NCBI GenBank assembly: GCA_037176725.1
Contig: JAZBRS010000020.1
Coordinates: 99,714,501-99,778,500 of the forward strand
Length of the DNA stretch: 64,000 nucleotides
Origin: Posidonia oceanica
Taxonomy: Eukaryota > Streptophyta > Magnoliopsida > Alismatales > Posidoniaceae
Reading direction: 5' to 3'
Under the pieces are notes generated by a model. The model had not been told where the DNA came from. It did no database searches and saw nothing but the letters and a program-made list of their open reading frames with translations. Each line of letters opens with the position of its first letter. The first letter of the stretch is position 1. This document shows positions 35,814-46,490 of this stretch, piece by piece. Both the position numbers and the translations under genes were made by a program.

Positions 35814-38394
35814 TTGAGTTATCTATCGCCTCTGACAATAGCTCGCCTTAGGTCTCGTGTCCCTGCTTTCAGTCACAAACCTGTTCACACTCGCTCGCTA
35901 TCCGTTATGGCCCAGCATACTGGCAAGCCCTCTTCCTCTTTGGCATCAAAGGAGATACCGACTTCGGTCTCTCCTTCCCTTACTTTGACGTCTGTTGTCT
36001 CTTCTCCACTTCTGGTACAGGAGACTTCCCAGCCCCTCTATTTGGAACAAGGGCACACCCCAGTCGATCTAGAGCTTGTCACCAAGTTAACCGCGGTAAC
36101 CGCCACTCGGGCTCTAGGAGCGTCGTCTTCTGTTCCATCCTAAGGCCTTCCCATCTCGGGAATTCAGCCTTCTGCGGCTGCCTCTTGCATAGGATCTACT
36201 CCTATGGCTTCCTTGGTTTCCGTGCCCTCTTTGGCAGACATCTTGGCCTGTCGGTCCATGAATTCCCTGCCTCGCAAGCACAACGTCTGTTGGCTAAGGC
36301 CGATAGGCTGCGAAACATGGCCCTTGCACTCAATCCGACTGCGGCCCATTCTTCCCGTCCGACCCCTGAGGTTCCGGTGCAGCCCACTATAGCTCTGTAG
36401 GCTCACCACACTGCATTTTCACCCTGGTCATCACCCCAACTCCTTACAGCTTCGGCGATGCAGGCGCCTTATCTGACTCTACCTCCTGCACTTACAGAAC
36501 ACTATCCACAGCATGCTACTCCATCATTTGGTGGCCAGTCTTTTGAATTGGCAGGAGCACATCACCCATATAACCCGTTGCCCGGCACCGTGCCAGTGCA
36601 ACAGTTGCTGCCCCCACGTACTGCACCTTACACTGCGCAGCATGCCTTTTACTCATCTCCTTTGCTTCAAAATATTCAGGCTCCAATATACATATCACCG
36701 CACTTTACACCCTCACACGGGTATGCTGGCCCTCACGCTACAACATCGAGTGGCGTGATGGTGGATCCGAAGGAGCGCTTTCGCGCGACCCACACAGCAT
36801 ACACTATCCCTGACTCTGTTGCACAACCATTGCCAGCAGCAACTTCAGATGCCTACCTCACTAGATTGGATAATTTAGATAGAGCACTTCGTCAAGTGCA
36901 AGGCACGGATCGCCAGTCCTACCGATTCTGGGACCTCTATCTCTTTCCAGAGACGACACTCCCAGAGAAATTCCACATCTCGGAATTCGAAAAGTACAAT
37001 GGTAGAGGCTGCCCTAATTTGCATCTGATGGTATACTGCGGAGACCTTCCTCAGCTTCAGGCTGACGACAAGCTCCTGATCCGCCTGTTCCAGAAGAGTC
37101 TGACCGGCCCCGCGCTCAAGTGGTTCACTTCCCTTGACATGGCCGCGATTCAAACTTGGAAGGACCTTTCCCAGGCTTTCCTTGATCAGTATTCTTTCAA
37201 CCTCGACTTTATCCCCAAGCGAGAGGATCTTATCGCCATTCGGCAGAGGCCTCACGAGCCATTCGGGGAGTATGTCGGTCGTTGGCGTTTTGTAGCCACC
37301 CATGTCGGAGATAGACCCTCCGTCAAGGAATCTATCGACATGATAATCAAGAGGGCGCAGCCAGCGATTGGAGCCCTGCTATCCATCCAACCAGTCACTA
37401 GTCTTGCATCACTGATTAGATTTGGTGCCTGCCTAGAAAGCACACTGCGAAGTGGGCATTTCCCCGCACTCATTGCAATAGCTGGGCCGATCAACAACAA
37501 CTCCAGCAACAATCGCCGCAGCGGCACCAGCAACAGAGACTCCGCTCCCAGCTACTCCGAACAGCACACCGTCGCATATGTCGTGCCTCCCGTAGAGCCT
37601 GCCATTGCAACGAGTTAGTCCGACTCTTTTCTGCTAGACTACGCACATAGTTTTGCACACACTGCACACACTGCCACCATCGAGCCCATGCATCATGTCG
37701 CACCCACTCGACAAAGGCTCCAACCAGGACAGAGATGATCTCGTCGAGCCGAGAGTGCTTACACCCTCTAGCTGAACCACTGAGTGTCATCTTCCCCCTG
37801 GTTGAGTCACATTTGAGACTCCTAGCTGTCCGTCCGTCACCGAATCCCCCTCCGTGGTGGCATAACATGGATCAATTCTGCAGTTTCCATCGGGCCACGG
37901 GGCACTCGATGGATAACTGCTTCACTTTACAAGATGCCATTCAAGGCCTGATCGACTGCAAGGTCATCAGCGTTGTCGCGCAGGAGGCAGCACATACACC
38001 GACACTTGCACACGCACTTGCACCAGCACTTGCACAACTTAGTGTAGCCGGCCCTTCCTCTTCCGAGCTTGCAGGCTACGAGGATCTCGGAACCTCGGGG
38101 GTCTTCTACCTCACTCTAGTCTTCTCTGAGTCCAGCTCCGCCCCGATGGATCCTTCTGATCTCATCGGTGCAATCTCCTCTGCTCACCTTTCCCAGTTCA
38201 CCTGGGGGACGCTTGAAGACGCAACGACAGCAAACCCGATCACAGCACCTTCCAGGTCTGTATTTCCTTCAACCCTAGTAGCTCCAATGCTCCCTGTACT
38301 GCCATCAGCAGCCCCAATGCTCCCCGCACTGCCGACAGCAGACCCCAATGATAGCACCAGCAGCGTAGGAGCGGACCCAGCACCTCCATCCTAA
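35814..38394 (+). pseudogene. Gag of element 2
   Basis: Homologous to gag of element 1 across its length. Segment 35814-36143 is the N-terminus (MAQHTGKPSSS after an upstream extension). The frame then shifts; 36185-37618 has a TAG at 36398-36400, then a Pro-rich region and the gag core, with FEKYNGRGCPNLHLMVYCGD, LLIRLFQKSLTGPALKWFTS and EYVGRWRFVATHVGD. After a TAG at 37616-37618 and another frame change, 37735-38394 carries the knuckle FCSFHRATGHSMDNC, a CX2HX4HX4C pattern like element 1. The frame ends at 38394 and no protease or RT follows. At least two frameshifts and two stops make it a pseudogene, though the core domain is continuous. Confidence 0.87.
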
Positions 38395-39000
38395 GGTTGC
38401 TGACAGGTACATCCCACTTACCTTCTCCTTTATTTCTTGCTTTGTCTTTTCATTTCTTTTCGTTTTGTTTTGTGTTTTCTCGTCATGTCAGAAAACCCAT
38501 AAAAATACAAAATACATGAAAAATCCGAAAACATACATTTTCATTTTCTACATGTACATTCCAATTTCCTGCATCATGGAAAACCAAAAAACAACAAAAA
38601 AATAATAAATACTAAAAACAAACAAAAAGCATGTTTCTCCTTTCCTTCCTGTTTTTGATTTTATGTTTCCATAAAACAAAAACCCATAAAAAGTACAAAA
38701 CCAATGAAAAATCCAAAAACATGCATTCTTTCCCTCGCATGCACATATCCCTTCCTGCATGTACATGTCATTTCCTACATCCTGTAAAAGACAAAAACAT
38801 CAAAAAAAAATCAAAAAATCAAGAAACAATGAAAAAACATGCTTTCCTTTCTGCTGGTATTCCCTTTTTTATGTTTTCTAAAAACGGAAAAGTCATAAAG
38901 AAATACAAAACACATGGAAAAATCCAAAAACATGCTTGTTCCCTTCCTAAAATACAAAAAACCCAGAAAAAATTTTATAATAAGAAAACCTGGCTTGGGA
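38395..39000. repeat. A-rich imperfect tandem repeat after gag of element 2
   Basis: Three to four diverged units of roughly 150-190 bp built on AAAACCCATAAAAA, CATGAAAAATCCAAAAACAT and a T/C-rich segment. In a complete element this position would be pol. The repeat is therefore either 3' untranslated sequence joined to gag by the pol deletion or later filler. No gene. Confidence 0.6.
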
Positions 39001-39511
39001 CAAACAAGCAGTGCTGAGAGGATGTCAAGCATCGACAGTCTCAGGCCGGTCTCACCCGAGCAGCGCCATTTCTTGCATGTGGCTATAAAGTGAGACTGAG
39101 AGCAGCACAGAACATTTCGCTGAGCTTAAAACTCCCAGAAGCGAGATCCACCCTATCAAGAGTCCACCAGACATGGAGAGGACCAAAGTAGAGCAGAACA
39201 TAGCCAGAGACTGCATGTACACATAGTAGAGGCTGAAGGTGTACGCCGACCAGCCGAATTCTTAAACACCTCATCAGGGACCGCTACCCCAAGAGGGCGA
39301 AGTCATGCATATCCAAAGGAATAGAGATCATGTGAGCAAAAGAAATATGATAACAAGATATGCATGCTGGGCATTAAAGAAAAATGAAAAAAGAAGTCGA
39401 AGAAAGAAGACGCCCATGAGAGAAGTGACTCGAACAAGCATCGAAGCCCCCTCAACTTACAACTCCAAGCACGCCATCATCAACTGCATGGGAAACATTA
39501 TCAGGAGGACC
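39001..39511. other. Unclassified internal sequence of element 2
   Basis: Non-repetitive sequence with no credible frame. A CTATAAAGTGAGACTG string near 39085 resembles a TATA box but there is nothing else to support a promoter. It ends abruptly at an LTR fragment at 39512, so a deletion breakpoint lies there. It may be what is left of the 3' untranslated region. Confidence 0.4.
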
Positions 39512-39787
39512 TGCCCCGCACGTAACAGGAGTCCTTACCCTTTCTCTGGCCCACATTGACCATCTTGCCCTTATCCTTGGCACGAGTCATTCATTTTGCA
39601 TAGCATTGCATCCATTTGCATGTTTACATGTATTTCCCCGGTTTTCCTCGTCTCCCAATTTAATAGACTAGGTGGCGACTCCGTTTTTGCTTTATCTTTT
39701 GTCTTCCTCTTCGCAGCACTTATAGTGACACCTCTCTCCTCTCAGGCCCCTCGTCGGTCTGGGGATTTTCAAGACGGGATAGCTACA
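39512..39787 (+). repeat. 3' LTR remnant of element 2 (last 276 bp)
   Basis: It matches 33867-34140 from CCCCGCACGTAACAGGAGTC to GGGATAGCTACA and is followed by the TSD CCATG. The first nine tenths of this LTR are gone, together with the polypurine tract. The internal PBS-like relic GGTGGCGACTCC is present at 39667-39680. Confidence 0.9.
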
Positions 39788-39792
39788 CCATG

Positions 39793-40379
39793 CTGGTCCT
39801 ACTGGGGAGGCATGCAGAGTGTGTAATGCTAATGCGATGTCAGGCGACAAGTTGGTGGCTAGTCCAAACTTGCGCGGAGAGGGGCACGATAACAACAGGC
39901 AGCCAAAGATGCCCCTGAGATCAAGGGAGGAATGAGAAGTCAGTGAACTTGTCAGACAAGAGGGGCAGTGTCAAGTCACAAGACCTGCTGCCAAAGATGC
40001 CACAAAGCAACAGGAATACCACACCTGAAGGTGGAGTAGAGGTCTTTAGACTATCCCATGACAGTTAGGGGTGTCAGCCTAGATGTAGAGGATAAGACGA
40101 TACCAATGGGCGATACAGATGTCCCTGGTATCAAGGATAAAGTGACGGACCAGCGAGTCTATCAGTCAGGTGGTACAGCGACATGCCATCGGACTCGTCT
40201 ACCAAACAGTTAGACAATATAACGGATGTCAAACGAGTAGTTAGGGGTACCAGCGCGATGTAGAGGATAAGACCATGGAGAGATGCCCCTGGTGGAAGTA
40301 CTTTCCCAACTAGTTCATCCAGAAAGCAGCTAGCCTGCCCACGACTGAGAACTGTACGATGCCTTGCAAAGTCGAGAGG
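39793..40379 (-). other. 3' non-coding region of element 3 with small hairpins
   Basis: No gene. It contains GATACCA...TGGTATC pairs (40095-40135) and repeated AGATGCCCCTG words that also occur in element 1 near 14300. It joins 3796 once element 2 is removed. Confidence 0.55.
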
Positions 40380-40735
40380 GAGAGTAAAGAAGTGATTGAT
40401 GCATGCATGATTTATGCAAAATTTGGTGCATGATTGATTTATTTGTGTTGTATATGAATGATTTATGCAATCTCTGTTTGTAGATGCAACTTTTTTTGTT
40501 GTATGCATGATTTATGCAATTTTGTGCTGTAGATGCAATTTTGTTGTATGCATGATTAATGCAAACTTTTGTTTGTAGATGCATGACTTAAGCAAATTTT
40601 GTTGTATGCATGATTTATGCAATTTTGTTGCTATAGATGCAATTTTCATTGTATGCATGATTTATGCAAACTTTTGTAAGTAGATGCATAACTTATTCAA
40701 ATTTTGTTGTATGCATGATTTATGCAATTTTGTTG
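40380..40735. repeat. Tandem TGCATGATTTATGCAA repeat, element 3
   Basis: A degenerate array built on TTGTATGCATGATTTATGCA and GTAGATGCAATTTT, with a period near 50-70 bp. In element 1 the corresponding place is occupied by the DUF7745-like ORF and the hairpin arrays. No gene. Confidence 0.75.
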
Positions 40736-41740
40736 CCCTCAGCATTTGGAATGCTTGGAACGCTTGCTATATAGGAAGGAGTAGTCCTCAACTCACAAGA
40801 CTCTACCTAGACTCCTTGACTATAGGTAGCTCTCTGGAATGGATGATGTCTCAGAGGGTGGTGTCTGGTGGTGTGGAAAGAAACAGCCTCCATGCCAAAC
40901 TCTCTAGGACCTACACCTACTCTTTTATTATTTTTCATCATTTTTTTTTTTACTCCCTCATAGGTTTGTTGGTTTACTCTATCCCTGGCTTGGAGGTAAA
41001 AAAGATGCCCTGTCTAGTGCTGCAGAGCTACTGTAAGGAAGGAGTGGCTAGTCCCTGTAGGATTTGTGGGCTTTCCAAGTGTATGCTCCGACTCCTCTCC
41101 AAGGTAAGTCGTAGGGAATAGGGCTATTCTGCTCACCTCTCTCTCTACGGCCGACTTCTATATTCATCTTCTGTCTTCCTTTTTTTATGCCCTTTTATTG
41201 ATTGTTTTTTTTTTGACTGATTTTTTTTGATGATCTCTTTTTTCCTTTTTTTTTGCTCACACTCTTACTCTCGGCCTATCATTGTTTCTCCCCTCTGGAG
41301 GTATAGGTCCTATGAGGAGTTTGGACATTTCACTCTGTTCTTTATTGGGTGGTGGCTCCCTCACTTACTAGGACATCTAAGTAGCGTCAACTGAGGAGGA
41401 ACAAACTCTTTCCCAAGCAGACTAGCTATTCCAATTTTCGTCATCGGGAGTTGATTATCATGAATGAGGATGATGATTTTTTTGCTTCTTTTTTTTTATG
41501 AATGAGTATGATTTTTTTTTTATCATGACTGAGTATGATCGATTTTTTTTATTGTTTTTTTTTAATGCTACTACAAATGCATGTTGATTTTGCATGCTGC
41601 AGGAATGCTAAAAAAGAAAAGAAAAGTATGCAACGCTAAGAATGTATGCAGATGCAATTTTCAAATGCATGACTGTGAGGTAATGACTGCTTGGAATAAA
41701 AAACAAAAAAGAAGAGACTCTACAAGGCAAGGATACAACC
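40736..41740 (-). other. Conserved 3' non-coding region of element 3
   Basis: Bases 40736-41460 match 16370-17230 of element 1, starting TGCCCTCAGCAT, with a long pyrimidine/T-rich stretch and the words GGTGGCTCCCTCACTT and CATCTAAGTAG. Bases 41460-41740 are T-rich, then A-rich. No gene is visible. Confidence 0.6.
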
Positions 41741-41745
41741 TCGGG

Positions 41746-42378
41746 TCATTGGTAATACTTCTTGAGATAGCAAGAGTTGACCGGTCCTGATTGCTCAATC
41801 TGGTCCATGTCCTCAAGAATCGCCGCACCACCGAAGAAGATCTGCTTGACAATGAAAGGGCCATGCCAATTGGGCCTGAATTTGCCACGGGTGTCAAGCA
41901 GATGAATAGCCTGTAAGACTAGGTCACTAGGTGCAAGATTTCTAGGTCTGACCTTCTTCTGATAAGCTCTAGCCATGCACCTCTGATAGCATTGGGCATG
42001 ATGCATGGCTTGCAATCTAAGCTCGTCAATCAGATTCAACTGGATGTAGCGATCTTCAATCCATTCTGCCTCTTCCAACTCAACTTCTCGTAGGATCCGG
42101 AGTGATGGGATCTCTACTTCAATGCAACTGCCTCCATGCCAAACACAAGTGAATATGGAGTTGCCCTTGTTGAAGTCTGGACTGACATTTTATATGCCCA
42201 AAGTGCATATGGAAGCTTGTCGTGCCAGTCCTTATGAATCTCAGCCATTTTCTTCAAGATTTTCACAAGGTTTTTGTTGGCTGACTCAACTGCGCCATTC
42301 ATCTACGACCGATAAGGTGAGGATCTATGATGCTTGATCTTGAAGCACTAGAGATAATCCTTAATCCTACGATCGACT
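41746..42378 (-). pseudogene. Integrase C-terminal fragment (element 3)
   Basis: It retains the last quarter of integrase. The segment NGAVESANKNLVKILKKMAE includes the final catalytic Glu; then come WHDKLPYALWAY, RYIQLNLIDELRLQAMHHAQ and the GPF-type module FRPNWHGPFIVKQ, ending CYLKKYYQ. TAG stops at 42348-42350 and 42303-42305 both stand where element 1 reads CAG in the aligned codon (DYLQSF and RPQMN). One frameshift lies near 42090-42115. Upstream of about 42378 the homology stops and gag begins directly, so about 6 kb of gag-pol was deleted. Confidence 0.87.
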
Positions 42379-42384
42379 ACTTCG

Positions 42385-44100
42385 GAGTGCCGCTCAGAGC
42401 AGTCGGGAGCAGTTGCTGTTGTTGTTGTTGCAACGGTGATTGTTGGAGGTGTTGGCCTGCCTAGCCAATGCAGAAAGTGCGGGGAAATGCCCACTTCACA
42501 GCGAGCTTTCCACGCGGGCGCCAGCCCTGATCAGCGATGCAAAGCTAGTGTTGTGCTAAATGCAAAGTAGAGTTCCAGTCGCTGGCTGCGCGCCCTTGAT
42601 GATCATCTCGATAGAATCCTCCTCGGAGGGTCTATCTTTGACCTGGGCAGCTATGGAGCGCCAGCGACCGACATACTCCCCGAATGGCTCTTCGGGCCTC
42701 TACCGGATGGCCACAAGATCCTCTCTCTTGGGGATCAAGTCAAGGTTGAATGCATACTGCTCAAGAAAGGCTTGAGAAAGATCAGTCCAAGTCTGAACCG
42801 CAGCCATGTCAAGGGAAGTGAACCACTTGAGCGCAGGGCCGGATAAACTCTTCTGAAATAGGCGGATAAGGAGCCTTTCATCAACTTGAAGCTGAGCAAG
42901 GTCCCTGCAGTACATTTTCAGATGCGAGATGGGACAGCCTCTACCATTGTATTTATCGAAGAGCAGGATGCAGAACTTCGAAGGGAGTGCGGCCTCGAGA
43001 AAGAGACAGAGGTCACAGAACTAGTAAGATTGGTGGTCCTTGCCCTACACTAGACGTAGTGCTTTCTCCAGAATGTCCATCCTATTATTGATGGGGTCTG
43101 GATTGGCTGCAATAGGGGATGGTGCAGCAGGGGTAAGGACCACATATACCATCTGGGTCGCACCGAGGTGCTCCTCCAGATCCACCATCATGTCGCCTGG
43201 TGGCGTCACGTGATGGCCAGCGTATCCGTGCAGTGGTGTGGTGTAGGCAGGAAAGTATGCTGGGTTCTGAACCTGATGCAAGGGAGATGGATAGATAATA
43301 TGCTGTGTAGTGCATGGTGCAGAATGCTGGAGCAATAGTTGTTGCGCAGGCACGGTGCCGGGCAGCGAGCCAGTGGGATACTGTGCTCCAACCAACCCGA
43401 AGAACTGATCACCAAATGGTGGACTTGCATGCTGTGCATAGTGCTGTCCAGAAGCAGGAGGCAGAAGCCGAGCCCCCATCGTCGGAGCTGTGTGCAGCTG
43501 AGACGATGGTCTAGGCAAAGGTCCAGTGTGTGCAGAAGCAGGCCGCAGAGGAACCTCTAGGGCAGTAGGAATGCAAGAGGGGCGAACCGATAGAGCCATA
43601 CCCTGCAGTGTCTGGGCACTCTCCATCAGGTGCCGATATCGCATTTCAGGGGACCTGTGAGTGGGAACGCTGAGTTACAAGACCGGCCGAGGGCAGACTC
43701 AAGAGGTTGGGAACTTATGACAAAGGTTGCCGTAGTAGAAGGAATGTCTGGAGTGACATAGCCCTGGGACAGAGGGGTCAGAGGCGCCTCTGGAGCACAA
43801 GGGGCGGTCATCGAGATAGACTCGGTGACCGGATCTAAAAGGGCGCATGTCTACCAATGCCCTGCAGTAAACTGGGGTGCCCCAGACACCTGAGGGTGGA
43901 ATCCTAGTGTCATAGAGGGCACAGAGTGAGTGGAAGCGAAATCCGGAGGGACCCAAGTGGTGAAGCCCTCCGAGTCAACAGAAAAGCGGAGCTCACCTGT
44001 AGACCAGACCATCACTGACCGAGTCCGAGTGAGGGAAGGCTGCGACGAGAGAGAAAGACTGAAGACCTAAAGGGGAGCTACTGTCGGAAGCGACGAGTAG
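42385..44100 (-). pseudogene. Gag of element 3
   Basis: The gag core is clear: DKYNGRGCPISHLKMYCRD, LLIRLFQKSLSGPALKWFTS and WTDLSQAFLEQYAFNLDLIP, then EEPFGEYVGRWRS. The N-terminal Pro/Gln-rich part matches element 1 almost phrase by phrase (GMALSVRPS, TMGARLLPP, HGYAGHHVTPPGD). TAG stops occur at 43045-43047, 43021-43023 and 42700-42702. The aligned codons in elements 1 and 2 read CAG or CAA at the first, CAA or CGA at the second, and CAG at the third. N-terminal bounds are uncertain because frames change near 43650. The C-terminus and knuckle are lost at the deletion. Confidence 0.85.
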
Positions 44101-45127
44101 CTCAGAGATAGAGGAGGGACACTCAAGGTCCAGGCAGTGGATCCCGCACCTACCTGCAAAAAGAGTAAAGGCGTTAGAGGTTGAATGCAATAAAGAGTTA
44201 TTAGAGGTGGCATGAATGGCACGCATGCCGATGAATGCCCTAATATGCGCTCTCTCACCATGCATGTCCTGAGTAGATGACCTACTAGGACGCACTCATG
44301 AGTAATGGGATTTATTGACTCCGGGTCAGAAAAAAGTGGGTCCCTGTCTGAATCCTGGCCCAAAGCTCAGGTAGTAATGGGGTGGTATGTTGGTGGCCTC
44401 GACCCTGCCGAAGCATGGATGGTACCCTCCACTAGCACCGACACGACCCCTAACAAGGGGGGACAGACCGACTGACTTGCGCCATGCCAAAGCAGTGGGG
44501 CAAGAGGCCGAAACCATCCTTCGCAGATTGTGGGTGGACTCAAGAGAGAGGATGCATGCTTTCTAGTATGAATCGAACATGCAAAATGCTTTAAAGTCTT
44601 TTGCTTGCGTTTTATTTAACCAAAAGGGGGAAATTGCAAGTTATTGGCTCTAGTTGTGCTTAAATGTTATTGCTTGGCTTTATTGTAGCTTTTAGATTAA
44701 GCAAGGGGAGCAAGCATGTTTCTACTATCCTAGGCATGGCATAAGCATGAATGGGAGAGAAACAGGAAGTCATGGCATGCAATCAATCACACAACAAAAC
44801 AAAAGGCATGTGCATGGCATGTGCAAATGTTTGTGGACATGATAGTGAAAGGAAAGCACTTATCAGGTCAAAAAGCAAGTATACATGGCATATGCATGTG
44901 TGGTGGCATAGCAAGTGTGTAGAACAAAGCATTCACCACCCAAAAAGCAGATGTTATTGCCAAGCAAGTATTTAGGCATGCATAATGCAAGAAATAAAGC
45001 AAAGATAGGCAAATGAATAAAGAATGTAGAGACAGAGTAGGTAATAAAGCATGTAAGCAAGCAAGGCAAGCAAAAGATGCAAAATCCAAGCAACGAGGAA
45101 GCCAAAAACGAAAGCCAGAGTCGGGTT
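44101..45127 (-). other. 5' leader of element 3
   Basis: Bases 44275-44570 are the conserved leader block (CACGACCCCTAACAAGGGGG and GACAGACCGACTGACTTG on the plus strand). The rest is A-rich with CATGGCATGTGCA words like the leader of element 1. No gene. Confidence 0.65.
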
Positions 45128-45546
45128 TCTCCAGCGGGGTTTCTGCTGTCCTGTGACCGTTTCCTGCACCCGATCACAACGGGTCTCGCACGCTACCATA
45201 TCTTGCGATGCGATCGTGTTGTGAGAGAGAGGGGGGGTCGCAGTTAGCAGTGAATCCAGGGAGAAAACTCGACTCGAAAATATTGGAAAAACGCAAAGAA
45301 AGAGAAGAGCGAAGAGCAGGCAAGGCAAAAAGTCACAAGGCAAGTGAAGGAGCAAAATGCGGGCGAGCAAACCAAAACGAAAGTCGGAGTCTAGTTTCCC
45401 CAACGAAGTCGCCACTGTGCAACTCGCTGGGAATCAACACAAACAAGCGAGCAAGCAAACAAGGCAGACAAAAGCACAAAGGCAAACAAAGATGCAAAAC
45501 GCGAGCGAGCGAAAGCTGGAGTGCAATCTCCCCAGCAGAGTCACCA
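45128..45546 (-). promoter_or_regulatory. Three PBS-like modules in series before element 3's leader
   Basis: Module C (45529-45546, minus TGGTGACTCTGCTGGGGA) abuts the LTR and is the working PBS. Module B (45397-45414, TGGCGACTTCGTTGGGGA) and module A (about 45128-45145, diverged) repeat it further in. Each is followed in element sense by an ACTCC-G/A-GCTTTCG-like word. The A-B interval resembles the inner end of LTR4 (805-960). Each extra module therefore looks like a former LTR-PBS junction. Confidence 0.65.
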
Positions 45547-46229
45547 CTGTAGTAATCCCAGTGTTTGGATCATCCATGCACGATGCCAAAGCTCGTGTGC
45601 ACCGATCGGAACTAGGTTCACTATTAGCAAGTGTATTCGAGAAGGAAGACTTGACTCGAAAACACTAAAAAAGGGAGAAAAGAGAAAGATAAGACAAATT
45701 AGAATCGCCACCATGTCTATTAAGTCGGGAGACAAGGAAAACCGGGGAAATGCGTGAATAAACATGCAAAACCAAGTAAAAGATGTAATGCAATGCAATG
45801 CAATGAAATGGTATGCAATGAGATGCAATGATGTGACTCGTGCCTAGGATAAGGGCAATATGGTCATTGCGGGCCATGAGAAAGGGTAAGGACTCCTATT
45901 ACGTGCAGAGAAGGTGTTAGGCACCCCCGACACGTCCGAGAATCGGTCTTTCTAGGCTCACACTCGCATACACAGGATGATGCATGCTTTGAATGCCTAA
46001 GTGCCATGAATGCCTAATTACATGCTCAAATGTGTGTTCTAAGTGATAAAATGCGTGCAAGGAATTAAACGTGCAATCTAAGAGCTCAGTAGTGCTGTTT
46101 GTGTTCCGAATGGGGCATGCCATGGTTCGTGAGAACTCTAGACAGTAAGCATCACTGCCCTAATGCAAATGCAAGCGATTAAAACAAAACGGCGAGGAAA
46201 ACCAAGCAGATGCAAGCGGCATGCAAGGG

Positions 46230-46490
46230 AAAATGAGAGCTGGCACGCAAAATGGTGCAAAGCAAGTGAAAACGAGAGCGGACATGCAAAACGGTGCGAA
46301 AGTGAAAGAAAACGAAAACGAGCATGCAAAAAGGTGCGAAAACAGATGCTGGCACGCAAAATGGTGTGAAAACAAGCGAAAACAGATGTTGACACGCAAA
46401 ACGATGCAAACGTGAGCAAAAATAGATGTTGGCACGCAAAACGATGCAAATGTGAGCAAAAATAGATGCTAGCACGTAAAACGATGCATG
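46230..46490. repeat. Minisatellite in the LTR of element 3
   Basis: Irregular units of about 30-40 bp on the core GGCACGCAAAACGATGCAAA, often followed by GTGAGCAAAAATAGATG. It uses the same GCACGCAAAACG core as the 30-bp arrays of element 1, in the same position relative to the conserved block. Confidence 0.8.

Larger units (their letters stand above)
3797..39792 (+). mobile_element. Element 2: Ogre-like element, pol deleted, host of element 1
   Basis: The element proper is 3802-39787 and is flanked by CCATG on both sides (3797-3801 and 39788-39792). Its 5' LTR (3802-5485 plus 32758-34140, about 3.07 kb) is split by element 1. A tRNA-Arg PBS follows at 34142, then a leader with a duplicated segment, then gag (35814-38394). 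After gag there is only repetitive or unclassified sequence (38395-39511) and the last 276 bases of a 3' LTR. Deletions have removed pol and about nine tenths of the 3' LTR. Because the TSD is intact, the right LTR end is original and the losses are internal. Confidence 0.88.

Noticed and set aside
39080..39100. TATA box of a promoter in element 2 remnant
   Set aside because: A single CTATAAAG without a downstream gene or LTR border is not enough.
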